Of a stretch of DNA of 64,000 bases, positions 41,547 to 51,308 are shown one piece after another. The notes beneath the pieces were generated by a model. The model was not told the origin of the DNA and searched no databases. It saw only the letters and a list, made by a program, of their open reading frames with translations. A program made the translations under genes and the position numbers. The DNA comes from Nocardia aurantia. GTDB lineage: Bacteria; Actinomycetota; Actinomycetes; Mycobacteriales; Mycobacteriaceae. The stretch lies in the NCBI RefSeq assembly GCF_009604425.1, contig NZ_WEGI01000009.1:248001-312000 (forward strand). Direction: 5' to 3'. Within the stretch, counting starts at the first letter, position 1. Every line of letters starts with the position of its first letter.

Positions 41547-42734
41547 ATGACCGTCGATCCCGCCCCGGCGGACGTGCCCGCCACCGCCGCCGCGGAGGTG
41601 GAATTCATCAGCCTCACCCACACCAATCCGTCCACCGAACTGAACCCGCTGCCCAGTCGCGGGATCGACCTCGCCTTCGTGCGCCGCTACGTGCGGACGC
41701 TGGAGGACGGCGGATTCGACGCCACCCTGCTGCCCTACGCTTCGAACAGCGCGGATTCGTTCGTGCTGGCCTCGGCGGTGGGGCAGCTGTCGGAACGGCT
41801 GAAGCCGATCGTGGCGGTACGCCCGAACACGGTGTTCCCGACCGTCGCCGCCCAGCAGCTGGCGACGCTGGATCAACTCACCACGGGCCGGGCGGTGGTG
41901 CACCTGATCTCCGGTGGCAGCGACACCGAACAGGCCAGGCAGGGCGATTACCTGGACAAGACCGAAAGATATTCGCGCACCAGCGAATTCATCGACATTC
42001 TGCGCCGGTCCTGGACCGAGACCGCGCCCTTCTCGCACGCCGGCGCGCACTACCGGTTCGACGGGTTCGGTCCGGGCTTCCCGCCCTACGCAGGGCCGAT
42101 CCCGATCTCCATCGGCGGGCAGTCCGATGCCGCCTTCGAGATCGGTGGCGCGCAGGCCGACATCTTCTCGTTCTGGGGAGAACCGCTGGCGGACATCAGG
42201 TCTCAGATCGATCGGGTACACGGCATCGCCGCCGCGGCCGGCCGCGCCGACCGGCCGCGGATCTGGGTGACGTTCCGCCCCATCATCGATCGCACCGAGG
42301 ACCTGGCGTGGTCGAAGGCGCAGGAGTACGTCGAGCGGATCGCCCGCACCTTCCAGGAGGCCACCCACCGGTTGGGCTTCAAGGGCGAACCGCAGAACGT
42401 CGGCTCCCAGCGCGCACTGGACTTCGCCCGGCGCCAGGAGGTCTACGATCGCGCCCTGTGGACGCGCACCGCGGCGGCGACGAACGGTAACGGCGCGTCC
42501 ACCGCTCTGGTCGGCACCCCGGAGACGGTTGCCGCGGCCATCGTCGACTACATCGATCTGGGGGCGAGCCTGGTCTCGATCCGCGGTTACGACACCCTCA
42601 ACGACGTCGTCGACTACGGCCGCTACGTATTGCCGCTGGTCCGGCAGGAATTGGCGCACCGCAAGGCCACCGGCCGCCGTGGCAGCCTGCAGGCCGACCA
42701 TCCCGGCGCCCTCGCGACGGCGGGCCACCAGTGA
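41547..42734 (+). CDS. LLM-class flavin monooxygenase, alkanesulfonate monooxygenase-like
   Basis: 395 residues. It follows the SsuD-type TIM-barrel pattern: EVEFISLTHTN, GFDATLLPYASNSADSFVLAS, LKPIVAVRPNTVFPTVAAQQLATLDQLTTGRAVVHLISGG, then GDYLDKTERYSRTSEFIDILRRSW and IPISIGGQSDAAFEI. Such enzymes use reduced FMN and O2 to break C-S bonds of sulfonates or related molecules. No flavin reductase is encoded nearby. First gene of the operon, with AAGAGG before the ATG. Stop overlaps the next start (GTGA). Confidence 0.87.
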   Translation: MTVDPAPADVPATAAAEVEFISLTHTNPSTELNPLPSRGIDLAFVRRYVRTLEDGGFDATLLPYASNSADSFVLASAVGQLSERLKPIVAVRPNTVFPTVAAQQLATLDQLTTGRAVVHLISGGSDTEQARQGDYLDKTERYSRTSEFIDILRRSWTETAPFSHAGAHYRFDGFGPGFPPYAGPIPISIGGQSDAAFEIGGAQADIFSFWGEPLADIRSQIDRVHGIAAAAGRADRPRIWVTFRPIIDRTEDLAWSKAQEYVERIARTFQEATHRLGFKGEPQNVGSQRALDFARRQEVYDRALWTRTAAATNGNGASTALVGTPETVAAAIVDYIDLGASLVSIRGYDTLNDVVDYGRYVLPLVRQELAHRKATGRRGSLQADHPGALATAGHQ

Positions 42735-43906
42735 GCACCGCCACGGATCATCAGGTCCTGACCGTACCCGATCTGTCCGAGCCCGCGCTGACCGCGCTGA
42801 CCACCGAGATCGCCGCCACGGCAAGGGAATACGATCGCAGCGGGGCGATTCCCGAAGCCGGTCTGGCGGCCGCGCACCGCGGCGGCTACCTCACCGCGAC
42901 GGTCGCCGCGCGATACGGCGGCCCCGCCGTCGACCCGATCGGGCTGGCGCGCATCCTGATCGCCCTCGGCGCGGGCGATCCGTCGGTGGCGCTGATCGCG
43001 GCCAACAACCTCAACACGCATCAGACCCAGGCCGCGCACGGCATCTGGCCCGACGACGTGTACACCGACCTGGTGCGCCGCTCGGCGGTGGCCCCGGCGC
43101 TGGTGAACGCGATCCGCGCGGAGCCGGAACTGGGCGCGCCCGCGCGCGGCGGACTGCCCGCCACGGTCGCCCGCCGCACCGCCGACGGCTGGATCCTCAA
43201 CGGCCGCAAGACCTTCGCCACCGGCGGCACCGCACTGGCCTATCACGTGGTGTGGGCCGTCACCGACGAGAACCCGCCCCGCGTCGCGCATCTGCTGGTA
43301 CCCGCCGACGCACCCGGCATCACCTGGCACGAGACCTGGGACCACCTGGGTCTGCGCGCCTCCAACACGCACGACGTCGAATACGCCGATGTCCCTGTGC
43401 CATCGGCGAACTTCGCCGAGATCCCGTTCACCGACGGCGTGTACCGGGATCCGGCGGTCGCGGCGGGCCCGACCTCCTTCGGGCACGTCGCGCTCTACGT
43501 CGGTGTCGCTCGCGCGGCGCGCACCGCCTTCGCCGATTTCGCGCGCACCCGGATACCGACCGCGCTGGGCCGCCCGATCGCCGAGACCGAGCGCATCCAG
43601 ACGGTGGCGGGCGAGATCGAGGCGCAGATCGTGCAGGCGGAGACCCTGCTCTTCGGCACGCTCGCCCTGCTGGCCGCGGGCGAACCGCCCGTGCCGCATC
43701 GGCTTTCGCTGATCAAGGCGCAGATCGCCCGTTCGGTGGTGGCGGCCGTGCAGACCGCCGTCGCGGCGCTGGGCAACGCGGCCCTCACTCGGCACAACGA
43801 CCTGGAACGGCACCTGCGCGACGTCCTGTGTGTGCGGGTGCACCCGCCGCAGGAGGACGCCGCGGTCCTGGCCGCCGGCCGCGCCGTCCTACGTCCGGCT
43901 CCCTGA
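42731..43906 (+). CDS. acyl-CoA dehydrogenase-like flavin monooxygenase (SfnB/DszC type)
   Basis: 391 residues with the acyl-CoA dehydrogenase fold. An N-terminal helical part (GLAAAHRGGYLTATVAARYGGP) leads to a middle beta domain (GWILNGRKTFATGGTALAYHVVWAV, LGLRASNTHDVEYADVPVP) and a C-terminal helical bundle. The catalytic Glu region of true acyl-CoA dehydrogenases is not evident. Members lacking it include DszC and SfnB, flavin monooxygenases of organosulfur use. Overlap with the SsuD-like gene by GTGA suggests they act together. Confidence 0.8.
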   Translation: MSTATDHQVLTVPDLSEPALTALTTEIAATAREYDRSGAIPEAGLAAAHRGGYLTATVAARYGGPAVDPIGLARILIALGAGDPSVALIAANNLNTHQTQAAHGIWPDDVYTDLVRRSAVAPALVNAIRAEPELGAPARGGLPATVARRTADGWILNGRKTFATGGTALAYHVVWAVTDENPPRVAHLLVPADAPGITWHETWDHLGLRASNTHDVEYADVPVPSANFAEIPFTDGVYRDPAVAAGPTSFGHVALYVGVARAARTAFADFARTRIPTALGRPIAETERIQTVAGEIEAQIVQAETLLFGTLALLAAGEPPVPHRLSLIKAQIARSVVAAVQTAVAALGNAALTRHNDLERHLRDVLCVRVHPPQEDAAVLAAGRAVLRPAP

Positions 43907-44036
43907 CCTCCCGCCCCGTCCGCGAAACCGTCACCGCGCCTGCGAAGTCCCGGCGCGGTCACGAAACCCACACCGCGACAACCGTTGTCACCGAACCGGG
44001 GTGCCACCCCGCCCGAACCGAGGAACTGCTTCCGCG

Positions 44037-45725
44037 ATGAACATCACCACGCGTGCCACCCGCCGCCGGCGGATCGGACGACGAGCCGCGGCCGCTGCCG
44101 CCGCCGCGCTGACCCTGCTGGCCGCCGCCTGCGGCAGCGGCGGTGACCAGGCCAGCGGTCCCAGCGGCGAGGGCAAGGACCCGGTCCGCGGCGGCACTCT
44201 GAACATCGCCTTCTGGCCCGACAACACCGCATTCCTCTGCATCGACCCGTTCCAGACCTACTGGATCGAACATCGTTCGCTGATCCGCAATTTCGCCGAT
44301 TCGCTGACCGACCAGAACCCGGACACCGGCGAGATCGTGCCCTGGCTGGCCACCAAGTGGGAGATCAGTCCGGACGGCCTGGACTACACCTTCCACCTCC
44401 GCGACGGCGTCACCTTCGCCGACGGCGCCCCTCTGGACGCCACGGCCGTGAAGACGAATTTCGACGCCTTCCAGGATCTGGTGCGCAGTTCCGGCGGAAC
44501 CGCGTTCGGCGCGAGCTACATCGTGGGCCTCGACAACACCACGGTCGTCGACCCGAGCACGGTGCGTTTCCACTTCATCCAGCCCAATGCCTCCTTCCTG
44601 CAGGCGACTTCGACCACGAATCTGGCGCTGCTGTCGCCCGCCTCGTTCCGGAAGACCCCGGCGGAGCGGTGCAAGGGTGACATCGCCGGCTCCGGCCTGT
44701 TCACCCTGGACAAGTACGTGCCGGAGCAGAGCGTCACGCTCAGCCGCCGGGCCGGCTACCACTGGGGTTCGCCGCTGAGCAAAAACACCGGCGAGGCCTA
44801 CCTCGACAAGATCCAGGTCAGCTATGTCGCGGAGGACAGCGTCCGGACCGGCAACCTGGTCAGCGGCCAGATCGATGTCGCCTGGCCGCGCAGCCCGTTC
44901 AGCGTCGAGGACCGCACACTGATCACCGCCTCGGGTGCGTACCTGAAATCGCGTCCGCTGCCCGGTGTGTCGTACACGTTGTGGTCGAACGTCTCCGACG
45001 GACATCCGCTCGCCGACGATGCGGTGCGGCAGGCGCTGTACCGCGCGGTCGACCTGAAGACCTACGCCTCGGCCGTCTACGGCCCCGACTATCCGGTCGT
45101 CGCGGGTCATTTCGACAGCACCACACCGTATTTCAGCAGTCAGGCGGCCAAGCTGGCCTACGATCCCGAGGCTGCCGCACGGATCCTCGACGCCGCCGGC
45201 TGGAAACTGACCCCCGGTGAGCAGTACCGCAGCAAGGACGGTAAGCGGCTGTCGGTGCAGTTGGTACTGACCACCCACGGCCCCGGCGCGGACCTGTTCC
45301 AGGATCAGCTGCGCAAGGTCGGCATCGAGGTCCAGCAGAAGATCGTGACCGCGGCCGAGCGCACCGCCGTCGTCGCGAACAACCAGTACGACCTGATCGA
45401 GAACTACTTCACCCGCGCGGATCCCGGTGCGCTGCAATTCATCCTGAACGAGCAGCTGGCGAACTCGAAGGCGATGGCCCGCGCACTGCAGAAGCCGGAC
45501 ACCGCCGTGCGGGTCCGGGACCTGCTGAACTCGGCCGGGCAGGCCACCGACGAGAATCGCCGCAAGCAGATCTACGCGGATCTGCAGAGCCGGCTCCTCG
45601 ACGAGGGTGTCGGCCTGCCGTTGTACGAGCGGGTGCAGTACGTCGGATTGCGCAACAAGGTCAACGGATTCCGGTTCACCTCCGAGAGTTTCCTGACGCT
45701 CAACGACGTCTGGATCCAGCCGTGA
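44037..45725 (+). CDS. ABC transporter substrate-binding lipoprotein (dipeptide/oligopeptide family 5)
   Basis: 562 residues. A twin-arginine-like or Sec signal (RRRRIGRRAAAA) ends in the lipobox LLAAACGS, so the protein should be lipid-anchored on the outer face of the membrane. The SBP_bac_5 fold shows RGGTLNIAF, the PWLATKWEISPDGLDYTFHLRDGVTFADG block and a YDLIENYFTRADPG motif late. It delivers the substrate to the two permeases just downstream. Peptide-type binding proteins also carry nickel, opines and other molecules. Here a sulfur compound is likely. A 130-base gap with an ACCGCGCC/GGCGCGGT inverted repeat precedes it. Confidence 0.9.
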   Translation: MNITTRATRRRRIGRRAAAAAAAALTLLAAACGSGGDQASGPSGEGKDPVRGGTLNIAFWPDNTAFLCIDPFQTYWIEHRSLIRNFADSLTDQNPDTGEIVPWLATKWEISPDGLDYTFHLRDGVTFADGAPLDATAVKTNFDAFQDLVRSSGGTAFGASYIVGLDNTTVVDPSTVRFHFIQPNASFLQATSTTNLALLSPASFRKTPAERCKGDIAGSGLFTLDKYVPEQSVTLSRRAGYHWGSPLSKNTGEAYLDKIQVSYVAEDSVRTGNLVSGQIDVAWPRSPFSVEDRTLITASGAYLKSRPLPGVSYTLWSNVSDGHPLADDAVRQALYRAVDLKTYASAVYGPDYPVVAGHFDSTTPYFSSQAAKLAYDPEAAARILDAAGWKLTPGEQYRSKDGKRLSVQLVLTTHGPGADLFQDQLRKVGIEVQQKIVTAAERTAVVANNQYDLIENYFTRADPGALQFILNEQLANSKAMARALQKPDTAVRVRDLLNSAGQATDENRRKQIYADLQSRLLDEGVGLPLYERVQYVGLRNKVNGFRFTSESFLTLNDVWIQP

Positions 45726-46684
45726 CGTTGCTGCGCTACATCGCGGGCCGGGTGGCGCAGGCGGCCGTGGTGTTGTGGGCGGCGTTCACGGTGACCTTCG
45801 TGGTGCTCTACCTGCTGCCGAGCGATCCGGTCTCGATCCAGCTCAGCGCCGCGGGTATCGAACCGGATTCGCTCACCGGGCCGCAGTTGTCCGCGGCGAA
45901 GGCGAAGTACGGACTGGATCGGCCGCTGCTGGAACAGTATTGGACGTCGCTGACCGGCGCGCTGCACGGCGACTTCGGTCTCTCGATCGCCAAGGGCGTG
46001 CCGGTGGGCCATCTGATCGGTGCGCGGATCGGCGGCACCCTGGTACTCAGCGCCTTCGCCGGCCTGCTCGCCGTCCTGCTGGGCACCGGGCTCGCGTATC
46101 TGGCCGCCTTCGTGCGGATCCGCTGGCTGCACCTGCTGCTGGACCGGGTGCCGGCGCTGGGTGTCGCGATTCCGGGCTTCCTCGTCGGGCTGGTGCTCAT
46201 CCAGTACTTCTCGTTCGATCTGGGCTGGCTGCCGTCCTCGGGCAGCGGCGGCTGGAAATACCTTGTGCTGCCGGTGATCACGATGGCGCTGCCGACGGCG
46301 GCGCAGCTGGCCCAGGTGCTGGGCCGCAGCTTCGAGCAGACGCTGACCGAGCAGTACATCGTGACCGCGCGGGCCAAGGGCCTGTCCCGCGGCGCCGTGC
46401 AGTTGCGGCACGCGTTCCGCAACGCGGCGCTGCCCGCGCTCACCATTCTCGGTCTGCTGGTGGGCGTCACGGTGACCAGTTCGATCGTGGTGGAGAACGT
46501 GTTCAACCGCAACGGGATCGGCCGACTGGCGCAGGACGCGGTGCTGGCCAAGGACGTTCCGGTGGTGCAGGCCATCGTCGTGATCGCCGCGGGCGGTTTC
46601 GTACTGGTGAATCTGATCGTGGATCTGCTCTACCCGCTGCTGGATCCGCGCATCACCCACATCGCGAAAGCCGAGGTGAGCTGA
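45722..46684 (+). CDS. ABC transporter permease (DppB/OppB type)
   Basis: 320 residues and six membrane helices. The first helix is RYIAGRVAQAAVVLWAAFTVTFVVLYLLPSDP. The long outer loop follows (LDRPLLEQYWTSLTGALHGDFGLSI). The EAA-like cytoplasmic loop YIVTARAKGLSRGAVQLRHAFRNAALP contacts the ATPase. GTG start overlaps the binding-protein stop by four bases. Inner half of the import channel together with the next gene. Confidence 0.92.
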   Translation: MTLLRYIAGRVAQAAVVLWAAFTVTFVVLYLLPSDPVSIQLSAAGIEPDSLTGPQLSAAKAKYGLDRPLLEQYWTSLTGALHGDFGLSIAKGVPVGHLIGARIGGTLVLSAFAGLLAVLLGTGLAYLAAFVRIRWLHLLLDRVPALGVAIPGFLVGLVLIQYFSFDLGWLPSSGSGGWKYLVLPVITMALPTAAQLAQVLGRSFEQTLTEQYIVTARAKGLSRGAVQLRHAFRNAALPALTILGLLVGVTVTSSIVVENVFNRNGIGRLAQDAVLAKDVPVVQAIVVIAAGGFVLVNLIVDLLYPLLDPRITHIAKAEVS

Positions 46685-47602
46685 ATGGCAACCGATCTCA
46701 CGGCCGCCACCGCACCGGTGCTGCCCCGGCCCGGCGCCGATCGTCCGGCCGGACCGGGCCGGGCCCGGCCGTCGCGCCGGCGGGGGATTCCCCCGGTGGT
46801 GCGCCGCGTGGCCCGGCGGCCGGGCTTCGTGGCCTCGATCCTTCTGGTGTCGTTCGTGGTCGTGGCGGCCTTCGCGCCGCGGGTGTTCACCTCGCGGGAC
46901 CCGTATGCGACCGCGCCCGCGCTGCGGCTGCGGCCGCCGAGCGCCGCGCATCCCTTCGGCACCGACGACGTCGGACGCGATCTGTGGACGCGCACCCTCT
47001 ACGGGTCCGAGCTGACCGTCAAGGCGGCGTTGATCGCGGTGGGCATCGCGCTGATCGGGGGCCTGACCCTGGGCCTGCTGTCCGGATTCTTCGGCCGCTG
47101 GGTGGACACCGTGATCATGCGGGTGGTGGACGTGCAGCTCGCGATACCCGGCCTGCTGTTCGCGCTGGCCATCGTGACCGCGCTGGGTTTCGGCACCGTC
47201 CCGGTCGCGATCGCGGTGGGGGTGGCGAGTGTGCCGGCCTTCGCCCGTACCACCCGCGCCGAGGTGCTGCGGGTGAAGACGCTGCCGTACGTCGAGGCGG
47301 CGCGGGCCGGTGGCGCGGCCTGGCCGCGGGTGCTGCTGCGGCACGTGCTGCCGAACTCGTGGGGCCCGGTGTTGTCGCTGGCCGTTCTCGATTTCGGGAC
47401 CACCATCATCTACGTTGCGGCACTGAGCTTTCTGGGCTTCGGCGCGGCGCCGCCGCGCGCGGAGTGGGGGTCGCTGGTCTCGGGCGGGCGCAATTTCCTG
47501 ATCACCGCGCCCTGGGTGTCGCTGGTGCCGGGTGCGGTGGTGGTGCTGACGGTGCTGGCGCTCAATCACATCGCCAAGTCCCTGCCGGAGGTGCGCCGAT
47601 GA
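46685..47602 (+). CDS. ABC transporter permease (DppC/OppC type)
   Basis: 305 residues. A Pro/Arg-rich cytoplasmic N-terminus of about 45 residues precedes six helices. Family marks are HPFGTDDVGRDLWTRTLYG, the EAA loop YVEAARAGGAAWPRVLLRHVLPNSWGP, and LSFLGFGAAPPRAEWGSLVS. It starts immediately after the DppB-like stop and overlaps the ATPase gene by ATGA, so the operon is tightly coupled. Confidence 0.92.
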   Translation: MATDLTAATAPVLPRPGADRPAGPGRARPSRRRGIPPVVRRVARRPGFVASILLVSFVVVAAFAPRVFTSRDPYATAPALRLRPPSAAHPFGTDDVGRDLWTRTLYGSELTVKAALIAVGIALIGGLTLGLLSGFFGRWVDTVIMRVVDVQLAIPGLLFALAIVTALGFGTVPVAIAVGVASVPAFARTTRAEVLRVKTLPYVEAARAGGAAWPRVLLRHVLPNSWGPVLSLAVLDFGTTIIYVAALSFLGFGAAPPRAEWGSLVSGGRNFLITAPWVSLVPGAVVVLTVLALNHIAKSLPEVRR

Positions 47603-49272
47603 CCGCGCTCGCCACCGGCGGAACCCACACGGCGACCACCGATTCCGAGGTCGCGCCGGTCGTCGCGATCACCGGTCTGTCGGCCGGGTACCTGCGCGAC
47701 GGCAGCGTCGTGCCCGCCGTCCACGACCTCACCCTGCGGGTGCGGCCGGGCGAGATCGTGGCCCTGGTGGGCGAATCCGGCTCGGGCAAGTCGACCACCG
47801 CGCACGCGATCATCGGCCTGCTGCCGGACAACGCCCGCATCACCGGAGGCTCGATCGCCGTGCGCGGTACCGAGGTGGTCGGCGCGTCCGAGCGAACGCT
47901 GCGCGGACTGCGCGGTTCCACCGTCGGCCTGGTGCCGCAGGATCCGATGGTGGGTCTCAACCCCACCCAGCGGATCGGGCAGCAGGTCGCCGAGGCGGTC
48001 CGGCTGCGCGGCGTGCGCGGCCCGGCGGTCGCCGCCGAGGTGCGAGAGTTGTTGCACCGGGCCGGATTCGACGATGCGGACCATCGGCTGAGCCGGTACC
48101 CGCACGAACTGTCCGGCGGCCAGCGGCAGCGCGTGCTGATCGCGATCGCCCTGGCCGGCGAGCCCGATCTGATCATCGCCGACGAGCCGACCAGCGCCCT
48201 CGACGTCACGGTGCAGGCCCGCATCCTGGATCATCTGGAATCCCTGGTGCGTGACAGCGGTACCGCGTTGCTGATCATCACGCACGATCTCGCGGTCGCC
48301 GCGGACCGCGCCGACCGCGTGGTGGTGCTGCGCGACGGCCGCGTCGTCGAATCCGGCACGCCGGCCGAGATTCTCGTGGACAGCGCGGACCGCGACCCCT
48401 ACACCCGGCGGCTCGTCGCCGCGTCGCCGGCGCTGGCCTCCGGCGGCGACCTCGAACCGCGTTACGCGACAACACTTCCGGACGACACCGCCGCACCGAT
48501 CCTGGAACTGCGCGGCATCCGCAAGGAGTTCCGCACACCGCGCGGGGTGCCGAATGTGACCGCCCTCGACGATCTCTCGGTGCGCGTGGATCGTGGCCGC
48601 ACCCATGCGATCGTCGGTGAATCCGGTTCCGGCAAGTCGACGGCGCTGCGCATCGCGATGGGTCTGGCGGCGCCGACCGCCGGTTCGGTGCGTTTCGACG
48701 GCACCGAGATCACCGGGCGGTCCTGGCGCTCGCTGCGACCGCTGCGGCGGCGTTTCCAGCTGGTGCAGCAGAATCCGTACGCTGCCCTGGACCCGCGATT
48801 CTCGGTGCGCGACAGCATCATCGAACCGCTGGTGTCGTTCGGGGTGGGCAGCCGCGCCGATCGCCGCGCCCGCGCGGACGAGTTGCTGGACCGGGTGGCC
48901 CTGCCGCGGGCGTTCGGCGACCGCCTGCCCGCGGAACTGTCCGGCGGGCAGCGCCAGCGGGTCGCCATCGCCCGCGCTCTGGCCCTGGAACCCGAACTGG
49001 TCCTGCTCGACGAACCGGTGTCGGCCCTGGACGTCTCGGTGCAGGACCAGATCCTGACCCTGCTCACCGACCTCCAGCGGAATCTCGGCCTGACCTATCT
49101 GTTCGTCTCGCACGACCTCGCGGTCGTCGCCCGGGTCGCACACACCGTATCGGTCCTCCGCAACGGCCGAGTGGTCGAATCGGGTTCGGCCGCAGCGATT
49201 TTCCGCGATCCCGCCGACGACTACACCCGCCGGTTGCTGGCCGCCGTCCCCGGCCGCCGCACCGCCCGCTGA
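47599..49272 (+). CDS. fused double ATPase of the peptide-type ABC importer (DppD-DppF)
   Basis: 557 residues with two full nucleotide-binding domains. The first half has Walker A GESGSGKST, signature LSGGQRQRV and Walker B LIIADEPTSALD. The second, from about 300, has GESGSGKST, LSGGQRQRV and LVLLDEPVSALD. H-loops are present in both (ITHDLAV, VSHDLAV). It powers import by the two permeases encoded upstream. Separate DppD and DppF genes are the commoner form; fused versions are known in Actinobacteria. Confidence 0.93.
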   Translation: MTALATGGTHTATTDSEVAPVVAITGLSAGYLRDGSVVPAVHDLTLRVRPGEIVALVGESGSGKSTTAHAIIGLLPDNARITGGSIAVRGTEVVGASERTLRGLRGSTVGLVPQDPMVGLNPTQRIGQQVAEAVRLRGVRGPAVAAEVRELLHRAGFDDADHRLSRYPHELSGGQRQRVLIAIALAGEPDLIIADEPTSALDVTVQARILDHLESLVRDSGTALLIITHDLAVAADRADRVVVLRDGRVVESGTPAEILVDSADRDPYTRRLVAASPALASGGDLEPRYATTLPDDTAAPILELRGIRKEFRTPRGVPNVTALDDLSVRVDRGRTHAIVGESGSGKSTALRIAMGLAAPTAGSVRFDGTEITGRSWRSLRPLRRRFQLVQQNPYAALDPRFSVRDSIIEPLVSFGVGSRADRRARADELLDRVALPRAFGDRLPAELSGGQRQRVAIARALALEPELVLLDEPVSALDVSVQDQILTLLTDLQRNLGLTYLFVSHDLAVVARVAHTVSVLRNGRVVESGSAAAIFRDPADDYTRRLLAAVPGRRTAR

Positions 49273-49293
49273 TCACCGTACGAAAGGAATCCC

Positions 49294-50037
49294 GTGACCG
49301 CCACCACCGACACCTGGCTCGCCGACCTGGAGGACTGGCACGACCGGCGCACCGCCCAGGCGACCGCCGAGCACGGCATCGCCGCCCTGATCGGCACCCA
49401 CTGGCTCGACGCCACCCCCGAACCGATCGACGGCCTGCCCGGCGACTGGGCCGCCGTCGACGGAAGGATCCTCGGCACCGCCCCCGGCCTGCACGTCGAC
49501 CTGTCGCCGGGCGACCGCTACGAGCTCGGCGACCGGGTTCTGGTGGCGCTGGCCCGCGCGGGCCGCCTCGCGCTGCGGATCTTCGATCCGGCCGCGCCGA
49601 CCCGCACCACCCTCGAGCGCATCGAATCGTTCGATCCCGATCCGGCCTGGGTGCTCACCGGCACGGCCGAGATCGCCGAAACCGATACGTACTCACTGAA
49701 ATTGGACCACATCGACGGTTTCGTCAGCGACAACACCGGCGTGCGCGTCCGCCTGCCGATCGGCGGCACAGAGCACGTGTTCCACGCCGCCGCCGCGGCG
49801 GACGGTTCGTTGCAGATCACCTTCTCCGACACCACCGTCGGCGACGAGACCCAGAACTTCCGGTTCCTGACCGTCCCCGCCCCGGACGCCGAGGGTCGCG
49901 TGATCGCCGACTTCAACCGCGCCTACCTCCCGCCCTGCACCTTCACCGACCACTATCTGTGCCCGCTCCCGCCTGCCGAGAACCGCCTGAACCTGCCGGT
50001 GCGCGTCGGCGAATCGCGGTTGCGCCGGGTGGGCTGA
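49294..50037 (+). CDS. DUF1684 family protein
   Basis: 247 residues. The C-terminal half shows the DUF1684 signature: an ETQNFRFLTVPAPD stretch, DFNRAYLPPCTFTDHYLCPLPPAENRLNLPVRVGE. The family is cytoplasmic and of unknown function, often near oxidative or transport genes. The GTG start is 21 bases after the ATPase with AAAGGAA upstream, so it is in the operon. It might bind or process the imported compound; no catalytic residues can be assigned. Confidence 0.8.
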   Translation: MTATTDTWLADLEDWHDRRTAQATAEHGIAALIGTHWLDATPEPIDGLPGDWAAVDGRILGTAPGLHVDLSPGDRYELGDRVLVALARAGRLALRIFDPAAPTRTTLERIESFDPDPAWVLTGTAEIAETDTYSLKLDHIDGFVSDNTGVRVRLPIGGTEHVFHAAAAADGSLQITFSDTTVGDETQNFRFLTVPAPDAEGRVIADFNRAYLPPCTFTDHYLCPLPPAENRLNLPVRVGESRLRRVG

Positions 50038-50153
50038 GCCCGAGCGCTGCCGAGTCCCGAGGTGGACTCGCAGTACCGATCGGTGTGTATCGATGATCTG
50101 CGCGGTGCGAAGCCGTGCCGGAGGGTGCCCCCGGGCGCCGGAGGAGGTGTGCT

Positions 50154-51170
50154 GTGACGCGATACGTGATCGTGGGCGCCGGGGCCGTGGGCGCCTGCCT
50201 GGCCGTCGAGCTGGGCGACCGGGGACACGAGGTGCTGCTGATCGCCCGCGGCGCGACCCTGGAACACCTTGCGGCGCAACCGTTGTCGTATCACACCCAC
50301 GCCGGGGCGCGGGAGGTGCGGCTGCCGGTGGCGGCGATCGGCGACGAGTTGAACCTGCGCCTCGGTGACATCCTGGTGCTCGCGGTGAAGACGCAGGACG
50401 TCGCCGGCGCGGCCGCCGAACTGGCCTGGCGCGACGTCTCCGATCGGCGCGGCGGCGTGCTCGGCCCGGCCGCCGAGCTGGTGCCGATCGTCACCGTGCA
50501 GAACGGGCTGGACGCCGAGCGCGCCGCGGCCCGCTGGTTCGACACCGTGATCGGCGCGGTCTTCATGATCTCCGCCCAGTACGCCCGGGTGGGCGAGGTA
50601 CGGGTCGGCGGGTATCCGGCGATCGGCGCCGCGATCGCCGGGGTGGCCGCCGGTGATCCGGGCACCGGTGCGCAGGCGCTGAAGACGTTCGTCGCCGACC
50701 TGCGGGCCGCCAACTTCGGCATCGAACCCGTCGCCGACGTCCGCGCGTACAAGGCGGCCAAGATCCTGCACAGCGTCCGCAACGGCGTCGAGGTCCTGGC
50801 CGGCGACCGGCCGGTCAAACAGGCCGTCGGCGACGCGCTGACGGCCGAGGCGCGCCGGGTGCTGGCCGCCGCCGGGATCGAGCACCGCGAGACCGGCGAC
50901 CTGATCCTCGACCCGGACCAGGAGAGTTTCAGCGCCGGTTCGGGCGTACAGCGCGACCGCCAGTCCACCTGGCAGAGCTTCGCGCGCGGTGCCGGCGGTC
51001 ACGAGGCCGACTACCTCAACGGTGAGATCGCCCTGCTCGCCCGGCTGCACGGCGTCGACGCGCCCCTCAACACGCGCCTGCAGCAACTGCTCGGCCGGGC
51101 GGCCCGCCGCGGTGGCGGGCTGGAGCAGCCGGGCCTGGAGCTGCTCGTGGAGCAGCTCCCCGGCGACTGA
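50154..51170 (+). CDS. ketopantoate reductase-like (ApbA/PanE family) dehydrogenase
   Basis: 338 residues from GTG 50154, which follows GGAGGAGGTG. The Rossmann motif VGAGAVGACLAVELGDRGHEVLLIARG is at the N-terminus. TVQNGLDAE and the catalytic-type Lys in RAYKAAKILHSVRNGVEVL match the ApbA family, with the C-terminal helical domain after it. It reduces a 2-oxo acid with NADPH. Whether it is the housekeeping PanE or a paralogue cannot be decided; the accessory setting and length favour a paralogue. Confidence 0.8.
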   Translation: MTRYVIVGAGAVGACLAVELGDRGHEVLLIARGATLEHLAAQPLSYHTHAGAREVRLPVAAIGDELNLRLGDILVLAVKTQDVAGAAAELAWRDVSDRRGGVLGPAAELVPIVTVQNGLDAERAAARWFDTVIGAVFMISAQYARVGEVRVGGYPAIGAAIAGVAAGDPGTGAQALKTFVADLRAANFGIEPVADVRAYKAAKILHSVRNGVEVLAGDRPVKQAVGDALTAEARRVLAAAGIEHRETGDLILDPDQESFSAGSGVQRDRQSTWQSFARGAGGHEADYLNGEIALLARLHGVDAPLNTRLQQLLGRAARRGGGLEQPGLELLVEQLPGD

Positions 51171-51308
51171 CCGGGCGAGCGGAATCGCGTGCGCCCGGCG
51201 GCGGTGCGCGCTCAGCTGTTGAGAATTTCATTCTCGCCATGAAGAATGCAATTGTGCGGGCGCGTCGGTGCCGGCTCGCCAGGGCAACGCCGCCGAAAGG
51301 GGTCCCAC

